Below are positions 25,343-33,956 of a stretch of 64,000 nt of DNA, piece after piece. The notes under the pieces were generated by a model. It was not told the DNA's origin. It saw only the letters and a program-made list of their open reading frames with translations, and did no database searches. Made by a program: the position numbers and the translations under genes. The stretch covers positions 2,356,001 to 2,420,000 of the forward strand of contig CP121336.1 in the NCBI GenBank assembly GCA_043553855.1, in the 5' to 3' direction. This DNA is from JAUIAS01 sp030425395. GTDB taxonomy: Bacteria > Pseudomonadota > Alphaproteobacteria > Rhodobacterales > Rhodobacteraceae. Every line of letters starts with the position of its first letter. Positions within the stretch are counted from its first letter, which is position 1.

Positions 25343-25483
25343 AAAAGCGTCCGTTTGACGCAAGTTGCACTCTTTATCTGTTTTACGGAATATGGTTTTT
25401 AGCGGCGTCAATGGCAATGGCAGGTCGTGCGCTCCGCGTGGACGTCCTGTCCAACACTCGCGATCAACCGATCAGGACGAAAC

Positions 25484-26320
25484 ATGAAGAACGCATGGAA
25501 GCTTTCGGGGCTCCTCACAGCCCTCTCCGCCCTGCCTGCAATCGCGCAGGACGCGCCGATCATCGGCAAACCCATCCCCGGTGGCACAGGGTTCCAGCCC
25601 GCTGCCACCGAACTGGCCCGCGACCAGCAGTCGCTGGACTGGCTGATCCTCGTGATCATTACCGTGATCTGCTTGTTCGTGACCGCGCTGCTGATCATTG
25701 CAGCGGTCCGTTTCAGCCGTCGCAACAACCCCACACCGGCGTCATTCACGCACAACACCCCGATCGAGGTGGCGTGGACCGTGGTGCCCATCCTGATTCT
25801 GGTCTTTATCGGTGCGTTCTCGTTGCCGGTTCTGTTCAAGCAGCAGGAAATCCCCGAAGCGGATATCACAATCAAGGTGACTGGATATCAGTGGTATTGG
25901 GGCTATGAATATGTGGACCACGAATTTGGCTTCGAAAGCTTTATGCTGGCCCGCGAAGAACTGGCTGAAAACGGCTATGCCGAGGACGAGTATCTGCTGG
26001 CGACCGACACCAAGGTTGTCGTGCCGGTGGGCAAAACCGTTGTCATGCAGGTCACCGCGGCTGACGTGATCCACAGCTGGACCATTCCGGCATTCGGCGT
26101 AAAGCAGGACGGCGTTCCCGGACGTCTGGCAGAGCTTTGGTTCAACGCCGAGAAAGAAGGTACCTTCTTTGGCCAGTGTTCCGAGCTTTGCGGCAAGGAC
26201 CACGCCTATATGCCGATCACCGTCCAGGTGGTCAGCGAAGCCGAATACGAAGAGTGGCTGAAGGGTGCGATCGAAGAGTATGCCGGCAACCCGGCGTCCT
26301 TCAAGGTCGCGTCCAACTGA
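25484..26320 (+). CDS. ctaC: Cytochrome c oxidase subunit II
   Basis: The 278-residue CuA subunit of the aa3 oxidase. A signal peptide (to about AIAQ, residue 21) is followed by two membrane helices and the periplasmic cupredoxin domain. The CuA ligands are all present: His197, Cys232, Glu234, Cys236, His240 and Met243 in FGQCSELCGKDHAYM. The cytochrome c docking aromatic run YQWYWGYEY is intact. ATG 25484 is chosen because the signal peptide starts there. Subunit I (ctaD) is not in the operon, as in Rhodobacter and Paracoccus. Confidence 0.97.
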   Translation: MKNAWKLSGLLTALSALPAIAQDAPIIGKPIPGGTGFQPAATELARDQQSLDWLILVIITVICLFVTALLIIAAVRFSRRNNPTPASFTHNTPIEVAWTVVPILILVFIGAFSLPVLFKQQEIPEADITIKVTGYQWYWGYEYVDHEFGFESFMLAREELAENGYAEDEYLLATDTKVVVPVGKTVVMQVTAADVIHSWTIPAFGVKQDGVPGRLAELWFNAEKEGTFFGQCSELCGKDHAYMPITVQVVSEAEYEEWLKGAIEEYAGNPASFKVASN

Positions 26321-26331
26321 ACCGAACCAAA

Positions 26332-26376
26332 AGGCCGTGCCCCGGTGGGGACGCGGTCCCGGCCTGAGCATGGACG
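26332..26376 (+). other. GC-rich stem-loop between ctaC and ctaB
   Basis: AGGCCG pairs with CGGCCT around inner GC-rich arms (GCCCC/GGGG and GGAC/GTCC) in the 103-bp gap. There is no T tract. It may act as a processing or partial termination element that raises ctaC over ctaB expression, an inference from position only. Confidence 0.35.
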
Positions 26377-26423
26377 GGGTGCAGTGCGCCCCGCCTCGTT
26401 AATACGCCTCATGGGAGTGAACG

Positions 26424-27371
26424 ATGAGCGACGTCAGCTTCGACAGCAAGATGGCCGAACGTGAAGCAGGCTTTGGCGATTATTTCGCGTTGCTTAAGCC
26501 GCGCGTGATGTCGCTTGTTGTGTTCACGGCCTTTGTGGGCCTTCTTGCCGCGCCGAATGCAGTGCATCCGATGATTGCATTTGCATCCATCCTGTTCATT
26601 GCGGTGGGCGGCGGCGCGTCGGGTGCGCTCAACATGTGGTGGGACGCGGATATCGACCGGGTCATGAAGCGCACCAAGAACCGTCCGATTCCATCGGGCA
26701 AGGTTGATGCGGATGACGCTCTGGCCATCGGGCTGACGCTGTCTGCCATGGCGGTGATCATGCTCGCTTTGGCGGCGAACCTGCTGGCCGGGTTCATGTT
26801 GGCCTTTACCATCTTCTTCTATGTCGTGATCTATTCGATGTGGCTCAAGCGTTCGACGCCGCAGAATATCGTGATCGGTGGCGCCGCGGGTGCGTTCCCG
26901 CCGGTCATCGGATGGGTCGTGGCGACAGGAAGCATGTCGATCGAACCATGGCTGATGTTTGCGCTGGTCTTCATGTGGACGCCGCCGCACTTCTGGGCGC
27001 TTGCCCTGTTCATGCGCTCTGATTACGACGATGCAGGCGTGCCGATGCTGACCGTGACCCACGGTCGCCGGTCCACACGCAATCACATTCTTGGCTATAC
27101 GGTCGTTCTGGCCATCCTGGCCATTGGCACGGCATTCACCTCTATCGGCGGCCCGATCTATTTTCTGGTGGCACTGGTTCTGAACCTGCTGTTCCTGAAA
27201 GGTGCCTTTGACATTTGGCGGCGTGACGAAGACGCATCCGAGACGGACAATTTTGCCGTTGAGCGGAGCTTCTTCAAGCTGTCGTTGCTCTATCTCTTCC
27301 TGCATTTCGGCGCGATCCTCGCCGAGGCGCTGTTGCGGCCTTATGGATATGGGGGCTGGGCATGGCTTTGA
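26424..27371 (+). CDS. ctaB: Protoheme IX farnesyltransferase
   Basis: A 315-residue polytopic membrane prenyltransferase that converts heme B to heme O for the oxidase. The Asp-rich prenyl-diphosphate site is seen in NMWWDADIDRVMKRTKNRP, and the second conserved loop in RSDYDDAGVPMLTVTHG. About nine hydrophobic helices are visible. It overlaps the next small gene by 10 bp, so translation is probably coupled. Confidence 0.96.
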   Translation: MSDVSFDSKMAEREAGFGDYFALLKPRVMSLVVFTAFVGLLAAPNAVHPMIAFASILFIAVGGGASGALNMWWDADIDRVMKRTKNRPIPSGKVDADDALAIGLTLSAMAVIMLALAANLLAGFMLAFTIFFYVVIYSMWLKRSTPQNIVIGGAAGAFPPVIGWVVATGSMSIEPWLMFALVFMWTPPHFWALALFMRSDYDDAGVPMLTVTHGRRSTRNHILGYTVVLAILAIGTAFTSIGGPIYFLVALVLNLLFLKGAFDIWRRDEDASETDNFAVERSFFKLSLLYLFLHFGAILAEALLRPYGYGGWAWL

Positions 27372-27523
27372 AGGTTGAGCACGAAATTCACAAGCGTCGT
27401 TTCGGGCGCAACATGGGTGTAGCCCTGGTTCTGGTTTCTTTTATCTTTGTCGTTTTCGGGCTGACAGTGGTGAAAGTAACCAGCGGTGACTTCCAGCCGC
27501 AAAAACCTGAGGTGCAGCAATGA
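27362..27523 (+). CDS. Small single-helix membrane protein of the cta operon
   Basis: A 53-residue protein. It begins inside the ctaB stop region (10-bp overlap) and its TGA overlaps the ctaG ATG (ATGA). The layout is a basic N-terminus (HKRRFGRNMG), one membrane helix (VALVLVSFIFVVFGLTVVKV) and a short polar tail (SGDFQPQKPEVQQ). Double overlap with ctaB and ctaG argues that it is a real, translated gene. Similar small genes occupy this slot in related cta operons (sometimes called ctaF or coxF-like), and an assembly role is inferred. Confidence 0.85.
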   Translation: MALKVEHEIHKRRFGRNMGVALVLVSFIFVVFGLTVVKVTSGDFQPQKPEVQQ

Positions 27524-28101
27524 TGCGACTTGAAGGACCCAAAAAGACCGTGGCGCAAACCGTAGCGCTTGTCCTGTTCATGGGCGGGTTGGCGTGGGCG
27601 TCGGTTCCGTTCTACGATTGGTTCTGCCGGGTGACGGGCTTTGGCGGAACGACCAACGTGGCCTCGGCCGATGGCGCGTCGGAAATCCTTGATCAGACGA
27701 TCAAGATCAGGTTCGATGCATCGCTTGAACGCGACATGCCGTGGGAATTCAAACCGGTCGAACGCCAGATGGAACTGCGCATCGGCGAAACCGGGCTGGC
27801 CTTTTACGAGGCCTACAACCCAACAGACCGTCCCGTTGCGGGATCGGCAAGCTATAACGTCGCCCCCTATCAGGCGGGTGGATTCTTCTCCAAGATCCAG
27901 TGTTTCTGTTTCGAAGAACAGGTGTTACAGCCCGGTGAACGGGTGTTGATGCCGGTGACCTTCTTCGTTGACCCCGAAATCGTGACGGACCGGGATGCAA
28001 AATACGTGCATTCCATAACGTTGTCCTACACGTTCTATGAAATCGATCTGCCGGAGGGCTATGCGGCCCTCGATACAACGGCGGGCACAAACCTTAACTA
28101 A
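27520..28101 (+). CDS. ctaG: Cytochrome c oxidase assembly protein CtaG/Cox11
   Basis: A 193-residue copper chaperone that delivers CuB to subunit I. One N-terminal membrane helix is followed by the periplasmic Cox11 beta domain. The copper ligands Cys128 and Cys130 are in KIQCFCFEEQ. The membrane-proximal Cys36 in DWFCRVTG is also kept. Its start overlaps the stop of the small membrane gene by four bases. Confidence 0.96.
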   Translation: MMRLEGPKKTVAQTVALVLFMGGLAWASVPFYDWFCRVTGFGGTTNVASADGASEILDQTIKIRFDASLERDMPWEFKPVERQMELRIGETGLAFYEAYNPTDRPVAGSASYNVAPYQAGGFFSKIQCFCFEEQVLQPGERVLMPVTFFVDPEIVTDRDAKYVHSITLSYTFYEIDLPEGYAALDTTAGTNLN

Positions 28102-28124
28102 GCCTTCAGCCGAGGGACACTCAA

Positions 28125-28937
28125 ATGGCGCACGCAAAAGACCACGATTATCACATTCTGAACCCCTCTATCTGGCCCCTTCTGGGGTCTGTCGGTGGGT
28201 TCGTCATGCTGTTTGGCGCAGTGTTGTGGATGCACGACATCACGCCGTACATGTTCTGGATCGGCCTTGTAGCCGTTCTTTACACGATGTTCGGATGGTG
28301 GTCCGAAGTCGTGGCGGAAAGCCGGATCGGCGATCATACCCCCGTCGTGCGCATCGGCCTGCGCTATGGCTTTATCCTGTTCATCATGTCCGAAGTGATG
28401 TTCTTCTTTGCCTGGTTCTGGTCGTTCTTCAAGCACGCCATGTATCCGATGAACGAATACATGGGCAGCGAATACGTTCCACCAGAGGTCTATGCGGTCG
28501 ATGCCTTTCACCTGCCGCTGATCAACACGCTGGTTCTCTTGCTGTCGGGCTGTGCCGTGACATGGGCGCACCATGCGCTGGTGCATGAAAATAACCGCAA
28601 GGACCTGATTGCCGGTCTCGCGATTTCCATCGTGCTGGGTGTTTTGTTTACCGTCCTTCAGGCGTATGAATACGTTCACCTTCTTCACGAAGGCTGGGAA
28701 TTCGGCGGCGACAAGTTCTACTCGAACTTCTTCATGGCAACCGGTTTCCACGGTGCCCACGTGATCATCGGGACGATCTTCCTGACCGTGTGTCTGGTGC
28801 GCGCGATCAAGGGTGACTTTACGCCCGAACGTCATGTCGGGTTTGAGGCCGCCGCCTGGTACTGGCACTTTGTTGACGTGGTCTGGCTGTTCCTGTTCTT
28901 CGCCGTCTATATCTGGGGCGTTGCGCAGGTCGTGTGA
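28125..28937 (+). CDS. ctaE: Cytochrome c oxidase subunit III
   Basis: A 270-residue seven-helix subunit III of the aa3 oxidase. MAHAKDHDYHILNPSIWPLL at the start and WYWHFVDVVWLFLF near the end are diagnostic, with SEVMFFFAWFWSFF in between. It lies 23 bp after ctaG. A strong hairpin follows the gene. Confidence 0.97.
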   Translation: MAHAKDHDYHILNPSIWPLLGSVGGFVMLFGAVLWMHDITPYMFWIGLVAVLYTMFGWWSEVVAESRIGDHTPVVRIGLRYGFILFIMSEVMFFFAWFWSFFKHAMYPMNEYMGSEYVPPEVYAVDAFHLPLINTLVLLLSGCAVTWAHHALVHENNRKDLIAGLAISIVLGVLFTVLQAYEYVHLLHEGWEFGGDKFYSNFFMATGFHGAHVIIGTIFLTVCLVRAIKGDFTPERHVGFEAAAWYWHFVDVVWLFLFFAVYIWGVAQVV

Positions 28938-28995
28938 TCGACTGCGGTTCTTGTTCGGCCCACTGTTGCAGACCGGGCCGGATCGGTTAAAAGCG

Positions 28996-29021
28996 GGCGC
29001 GCAGGGATGATCCTGCGCGCC
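28996..29021 (+). terminator. Hairpin after ctaE
   Basis: GGCGCGCAGG, loop GATGAT, CCTGCGCGCC make a perfect 10-bp GC-rich stem 58 bp after the ctaE stop, followed by TGTTCATTT. It probably lowers readthrough into surf1 and thrC. Confidence 0.6.
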
Positions 29022-29049
29022 TGTTCATTTCTGGTTTGGCGACGGCACG

Positions 29050-29718
29050 ATGCGACTGCTTTTTCTCTTGCTCTTCGGTCTGACCGGCGCTGCGACCCTG
29101 ATCGGGTTGGGCACCTGGCAGATACAGCGATTGGCCTGGAAACAGGCGATCCTGACACAGATCGAAACCCGGATCGCGGCCGATCCGGTAGCACTTCCCG
29201 ATACGGTTGAGCCTGAGGAGGACCGCTATCTGCCGGTGGCGGTCAGCGGCACGTTCCTGCCCGGCGAATTGCATGTTCTGGTTTCGATCAAACGGGTGGG
29301 GCCGGGCTATCGGATCATCGCCCCTTTCCAAACCGATAGCGGCCGCCGGATTCTGGTCGATCGTGGCTTTGTTCCCGAAACGGCCAAGAACGCCCCGCGC
29401 GAACCTGCCCGGGCCAATGTCACGGGCAATCTTCACTGGCCCCGTGAAAGCGATGGTTTCACCCCGGAACCTGATGTGGTGCGCAACACATGGTTTGCCC
29501 GCGACGTGCCGCAAATGGCCATCGCCCTCGACGTGGACCCGGTTCTGATCATCGCGCGCAGCCCCACCGGAGGCGGCATTACCCCAATGCCCGTGGACAC
29601 GGTGGGCATCCCCAACGATCACTTGCAATACGCGATCACGTGGTTTTCTCTCGCCATGATCTGGATATCCATGACCGCCTATTTCCTGTGGCGCACCCGC
29701 GCCAGAAAGACGAACTGA
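29050..29718 (+). CDS. SURF1 family cytochrome oxidase assembly protein
   Basis: A 222-residue inner-membrane protein with one helix at each end and a periplasmic domain between, the Surf1/Shy1 layout. LGTWQIQRLAWKQ after the first helix and HLQYAITWFSLAMIW at the last helix are family motifs. Surf1 helps insert heme a into subunit I. It follows the cta operon and ends 2 bp before thrC. Confidence 0.95.
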   Translation: MRLLFLLLFGLTGAATLIGLGTWQIQRLAWKQAILTQIETRIAADPVALPDTVEPEEDRYLPVAVSGTFLPGELHVLVSIKRVGPGYRIIAPFQTDSGRRILVDRGFVPETAKNAPREPARANVTGNLHWPRESDGFTPEPDVVRNTWFARDVPQMAIALDVDPVLIIARSPTGGGITPMPVDTVGIPNDHLQYAITWFSLAMIWISMTAYFLWRTRARKTN

Positions 29719-29720
29719 CC

Positions 29721-31112
29721 ATGCGCTATGTATCTACCCGAGGCCAAGCGCCTGAACTGAATTTTGAAGAGGCGATGCTGACCGGTCTTGCCCGCGACGG
29801 GGGGCTGTATGTCCCTGCGGAAATCCCGGTGCTCGGCCATGACACAATCGCGGCGATGGCGGGACAACGGTATGAGGATATCGCCTATACGGTCATGCGG
29901 CCGTTCATCGGCGATACCTTTGGCGACGACGAATTCCGTGCATTGATCGCGCGCGCCTATGAGGGATTTGGTCATGCCGCCCGCGCGCCCTTGAAGCAGC
30001 TGAACGAAAATCACTTTCTCCTTGAGCTGTTCCATGGCCCGACGCTGGCGTTCAAGGACTTTGCCATGCAGTTGATCGGCCAGATGTTTCAGGCTGCCCT
30101 GTCGCGTCGCGGTGAACGGGTGACCATCGTCGGGGCGACCAGCGGCGATACCGGCTCGGCGGCGATCGAGGCGTTCCGTGGCCTCGATGCGGTGGATGTG
30201 TTCATCCTCTTTCCCCATGGAAGGGTCAGCGAAGTCCAACGCCGCCAGATGACGACCCCGTCAGAATCAAATGTGCACGCCATCGCGCTGGACGGTGACT
30301 TTGACGATTGTCAGGCCCGCGTTAAGGACATGTTCAACGATTTCGAATTCCGTGATGGTGTCGGCCTTGCCGGTGTGAATTCGATCAACTGGGCCCGTGT
30401 CCTCGCGCAGGTTGTCTATTATTTCTCGTCCGCCGTGTCGCTGGGTGCCCCCGCGCGCGAGGTCAGCTTTACCGTGCCGACGGGCAATTTCGGCGACGTG
30501 TTTGCCGGGTATATCGCGCGGTCCATGGGCCTGCCGATCAAACGCCTTGTCGTGGCCACGAACCAGAACGATATTCTGCACCGCTGTCTTACCGGCGAGG
30601 GATATTTCAAGGGCGATACGATCCCGTCGATCAGCCCTTCGATGGATATTCAGGTCAGTTCGAATTTTGAGCGGGCGCTTTTTTACGCCTATGATCGCGA
30701 TGGCGGTGCTGTGGCGCAGCTGATGACGGAATTGTCTTCGGACGGTGGTTTTTCTGTCAGCCAAGGCGCGTTCGAGGCGTTGCGAGAGGTCTATGATTCC
30801 GGCCGCGTATCAGAGGATGAAACCAGCGCCGCGATTGATCAATGGCGAAAGGCCACCGGTGAATTGCTGTGCCCGCATTCCGCGGTCGGTGTTCATATCG
30901 GCGAAGACAAGCGCGAAGCATCGGTTCCGATGATCACGCTGGCCACGGCGCATCCCGCCAAATTCCCCGCCGCCGTAGAAGACGCCAGCGGCGTGCATCC
31001 GCCTCTTCCCCCGCGCATGGCCGATCTGTATGACAGGCCCGAAAGGCTGACCCGTGTTGCTAACGACCTGGGGGCCATTGAGGACTTTATCAAAGGGCAG
31101 ATCGCTACGTGA
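29721..31112 (+). CDS. thrC: Threonine synthase
   Basis: A 463-residue pyridoxal-phosphate enzyme that makes threonine from O-phosphohomoserine. The PLP lysine is Lys112 in PTLAFKDFAMQ. GATSGDTGSAAIEAF and VPTGNFGDVFAGY are clear family motifs. ATG 29721 is chosen because homologs begin MRYVSTRG. The stop overlaps the GTG start of the next gene, so the M16 peptidase is translationally coupled, an arrangement common in Rhodobacterales. Confidence 0.96.
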   Translation: MRYVSTRGQAPELNFEEAMLTGLARDGGLYVPAEIPVLGHDTIAAMAGQRYEDIAYTVMRPFIGDTFGDDEFRALIARAYEGFGHAARAPLKQLNENHFLLELFHGPTLAFKDFAMQLIGQMFQAALSRRGERVTIVGATSGDTGSAAIEAFRGLDAVDVFILFPHGRVSEVQRRQMTTPSESNVHAIALDGDFDDCQARVKDMFNDFEFRDGVGLAGVNSINWARVLAQVVYYFSSAVSLGAPAREVSFTVPTGNFGDVFAGYIARSMGLPIKRLVVATNQNDILHRCLTGEGYFKGDTIPSISPSMDIQVSSNFERALFYAYDRDGGAVAQLMTELSSDGGFSVSQGAFEALREVYDSGRVSEDETSAAIDQWRKATGELLCPHSAVGVHIGEDKREASVPMITLATAHPAKFPAAVEDASGVHPPLPPRMADLYDRPERLTRVANDLGAIEDFIKGQIAT

Positions 31113-32371
31113 CCGTAAGACTGGACAGGCTGACCAACGGGGTCCGCGTCGTTACCGAATCCATGCCCGGCCTGAAATCGGCGGCCTTGGGCGTCTGGGT
31201 GGCCGCAGGCGGGCGCCACGAGCGGCCCGAACAGAACGGGATTGCGCATTTCCTCGAACACATGGCGTTCAAGGGAACCAAGCGACGCAGTGCGCTCGAG
31301 ATCGCAGAAGCGATCGAAGATGTGGGCGGCTATATCAATGCCTATACATCGCGCGAGGTGACGGCCTATTACGCCCGCGTTCTGGCCGATGATGTGCCTT
31401 TGGCGCTGGATGTGATTTCCGATATCGTGCTGAATCCTGTGTTTGATCCGCGCGAAATCGAGGTCGAACGCGGCGTCATCCTGCAAGAGATCGGGCAAGC
31501 CGCCGACACCCCAGATGACATCATCTTTGACTGGTTGCAGGAAGACTGTTACCGCGATCAGCCTTTGGGCCGCACCATCCTTGGACCAGCCGAGCGGGTG
31601 CGCAATTTTGACCGTGCTGATTTGTCGGCGTTTGTGTCCGAACACTATGGGCCTGATCAGATCATTCTTTCGGCTGCCGGGGCGGTGGATCACGATGCGT
31701 TGCTGGGCATGGCCGAAGAGGCCTTTGGCGGCCTAGCGCCGCGTCCTTCGGCCCAAATGTCCCTTGCGCAGTTTACCGGCGGACAGACGCGTCGCGTCAA
31801 GGATCTCGAACAGGCGCATTTTGCGCTGGCTTTCGAAAGTCCGGGGTATCGCGATGACGATATCTATACGGCGCAGATCTATGCCAGTGCGCTTGGCGGT
31901 GGGATGTCGTCCCGCCTGTTTCAGGAAGTCCGCGAAAAGCGGGGCCTGTGCTATACGATCTTCGCGCAGGCCGGGGCGTATGCCGATACAGGATCGACGA
32001 CGATCTATGCCGGGACCAGCGGCGAACAGGTCGGCGATCTGGCGCGCATCACCATTGATGAGATGAAGCGCGCCGCAGATGATATGTCGGAGACCGAAAT
32101 CGCCCGTGCCCGCGCTCAGATGAAAGCCGGAATGCTGATGGGGCTGGAAAGCCCGTCGAACCGGGCCGAGCGGCTGGCGCGTGTGGTGCAGATATGGGAT
32201 CGGGTGCCTTCGCTTGAGGAAACCGTGGCGCGCATTGATGCGGTGACTGCGGATCGCGTGCGCACGTTCGCGCAGGTGCTGGCGGAACAGGCACCGGTTG
32301 CGATGGCGCTTTATGGGCCGGTGTCGCAGGCCCCGGACCTTTCCGAACTTCAGGAGAGGCGCGCCGCCTGA
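31109..32371 (+). CDS. M16 family zinc peptidase (processing-peptidase-like)
   Basis: A 420-residue peptidase of the mitochondrial processing peptidase beta type. The zinc motif HxxEH is His47, Glu50, His51 in AHFLEHMAFKGT, so this is the active subunit type. The C-terminal half shows GGGMSSRLFQEVREKRGLCY. The start is GTG at 31109, overlapping the thrC stop. It probably degrades peptides in the cytoplasm or periplasm. No inactive partner subunit is adjacent. Confidence 0.92.
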   Translation: MTVRLDRLTNGVRVVTESMPGLKSAALGVWVAAGGRHERPEQNGIAHFLEHMAFKGTKRRSALEIAEAIEDVGGYINAYTSREVTAYYARVLADDVPLALDVISDIVLNPVFDPREIEVERGVILQEIGQAADTPDDIIFDWLQEDCYRDQPLGRTILGPAERVRNFDRADLSAFVSEHYGPDQIILSAAGAVDHDALLGMAEEAFGGLAPRPSAQMSLAQFTGGQTRRVKDLEQAHFALAFESPGYRDDDIYTAQIYASALGGGMSSRLFQEVREKRGLCYTIFAQAGAYADTGSTTIYAGTSGEQVGDLARITIDEMKRAADDMSETEIARARAQMKAGMLMGLESPSNRAERLARVVQIWDRVPSLEETVARIDAVTADRVRTFAQVLAEQAPVAMALYGPVSQAPDLSELQERRAA

Positions 32372-32949
32372 TGCTGCTGGCCAAACGCAAGCTTCGGATT
32401 GAAACCGTTCGCCTGACCTTGCGTCCGCCAGTGCATTCAGATTTTCGTGCATGGGCCGCCCTGCGCCGCGAGAGCGAGGATTATCTGACCCCGTGGGAAC
32501 CTGAATGGGCGACGGATCACCTGTCGCGCAAGGCTTTCACCAATCGCGTGTATTGGGCGCAGCGATCCATTTCGAATGGCTCTGCGGTGCCGCTGTTCCT
32601 GATCCGGCGATGCGATGACATGATCGTCGGGGCCATCACTCTGGACAATATCCGGCGTGGCCCCGCGCAGGCGGGGACCCTTGGATATTGGACAGGTGCA
32701 CCGTTTTCCCGTCAGGGCTACATGCGCGAGGCAATCGGTGCCGTGGTGCATCACGCATTCACGCGCCTTGATCTCAGCCGGATCGAAGCGGCCTGCCTTC
32801 CCGAAAACGCGGCATCGCGCGGGTTGTTGGAACAGTCCGGTTTCAAATACGAAGGCGTTGCACAGAATTACCTTCAGATTGACGGGCGTTGGCGCACGCA
32901 TGTGCTTTATGCGACCTTGCGGTCCGATCGGCGGGGAAAGACCGGCTAA
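32371..32949 (+). CDS. GNAT acetyltransferase (RimJ type)
   Basis: A 192-residue N-acetyltransferase. RLTLRPPVHSDFRAWAALR at the start, GTLGYWTGAPFSRQGYMREA for acetyl-CoA binding, and RIEAACLPENAASRGLLEQSGF near the end match the RimJ/RimL group. Its ATG shares one base with the M16 stop, so it closes a coupled thrC-M16-GNAT unit. The substrate, perhaps a protein N-terminus, is not known. Confidence 0.9.
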   Translation: MLLAKRKLRIETVRLTLRPPVHSDFRAWAALRRESEDYLTPWEPEWATDHLSRKAFTNRVYWAQRSISNGSAVPLFLIRRCDDMIVGAITLDNIRRGPAQAGTLGYWTGAPFSRQGYMREAIGAVVHHAFTRLDLSRIEAACLPENAASRGLLEQSGFKYEGVAQNYLQIDGRWRTHVLYATLRSDRRGKTG

Positions 32950-33030
32950 AGCGGCAAGTCAGTCTTTGGTGATTTGGCAGTTTGCTCAAATGGGCTATCC
33001 TTGTGCGGTATTCGCATAAAGGAGACTCCG

Positions 33031-33900
33031 ATGTTCCGCCTTGCTTTTTGTGCCGTCCTAAGCGCCATTTCCTTGGCCTTGCTGGTTGTGGCCAGTGTCG
33101 CGCCCGCCACCGCGCAGGATCAACGCAGGCCCAGCCATTGCATTGCTATCGCCGATGCGGCCCCCGGTCTGGAATACCTGCACAAGGCATCCTGGTCTGC
33201 CCCTTTGCCGGATGCCTATAGCGTGCGGCTTCATTACATCGCCCATGCGAGCTTTCTCATTCGCACAGCGGGCGGGTTGAACGCGGTGACGGATTTCACC
33301 GGGTTTATCGGCTCCACCGAGATGATCCCCGATATCGTAACCATGAACCATGCCCATGACACCCATTGGACCCCGTTTCCCGATCCGGCCATTACGCATG
33401 TCCTTCGTGGGTGGGGCGAGACGTTCGGCCAAGGGATCGACCATCATCTCGACCTTGGCGAATTGCTTGTGCGCAACGTGTCCACGGACATCCGGTCGCC
33501 TTTTGACGATGGCGTAGAGCCATTGGGCAATTCGATCTTTGTCTTTGAGGTCGGCGGCCTGTGCATTGGGCATCTGGGGCACCTGCATCATGTGCCCAGC
33601 GATGAACAATTCGCGGCGCTGGGGCGTCTGGATGTGCTGATGGCGCCAGTCGATGGTGGCATGACCCTGCCGCTGGGCGACATGATGCAGGTGATCCGTC
33701 GCCTGCGCAGTTCGGTGATCATTCCGATGCATTGGTTCAGCGATTTTGCCCTTGATGCGTTCCTGACCGGCATGGCCGAGGATTTTCCCATCGTGCGCGT
33801 GGGTGGCCCGTCCATGGACGTGTCGCTGCGCAACCTGCCATCGCGGCCCACGATTTATGTTCTGCGCCCCGCGTGGCTTCGTGATCAGGACGCCGACTGA
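33031..33900 (+). CDS. Secreted MBL-fold metallohydrolase
   Basis: A 289-residue protein with a signal peptide ending near ATAQ and a metallo-beta-lactamase fold of the UlaG-like group. The metal motif reads HAHDTH, an HxHDxH spacing rather than the usual HxHxDH. HLGHLHHVPS and PMHWFSDF may supply further ligands. AAGGAG lies 7 bases before ATG 33031, which sets the start. The substrate is unknown. Confidence 0.8.
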   Translation: MFRLAFCAVLSAISLALLVVASVAPATAQDQRRPSHCIAIADAAPGLEYLHKASWSAPLPDAYSVRLHYIAHASFLIRTAGGLNAVTDFTGFIGSTEMIPDIVTMNHAHDTHWTPFPDPAITHVLRGWGETFGQGIDHHLDLGELLVRNVSTDIRSPFDDGVEPLGNSIFVFEVGGLCIGHLGHLHHVPSDEQFAALGRLDVLMAPVDGGMTLPLGDMMQVIRRLRSSVIIPMHWFSDFALDAFLTGMAEDFPIVRVGGPSMDVSLRNLPSRPTIYVLRPAWLRDQDAD

Positions 33901-33956
33901 CTTGTCATTCCCGCAGCCGCGAGGCAGGTAGGTTTCACCCCGACCGAGGAGCAGAC

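Noticed and set aside
29490..29720. Longer 540-codon version of threonine synthase
   Set aside because: The extra 77 codons lie in another frame of surf1. The conserved start is at 29721, two bases after the surf1 stop.
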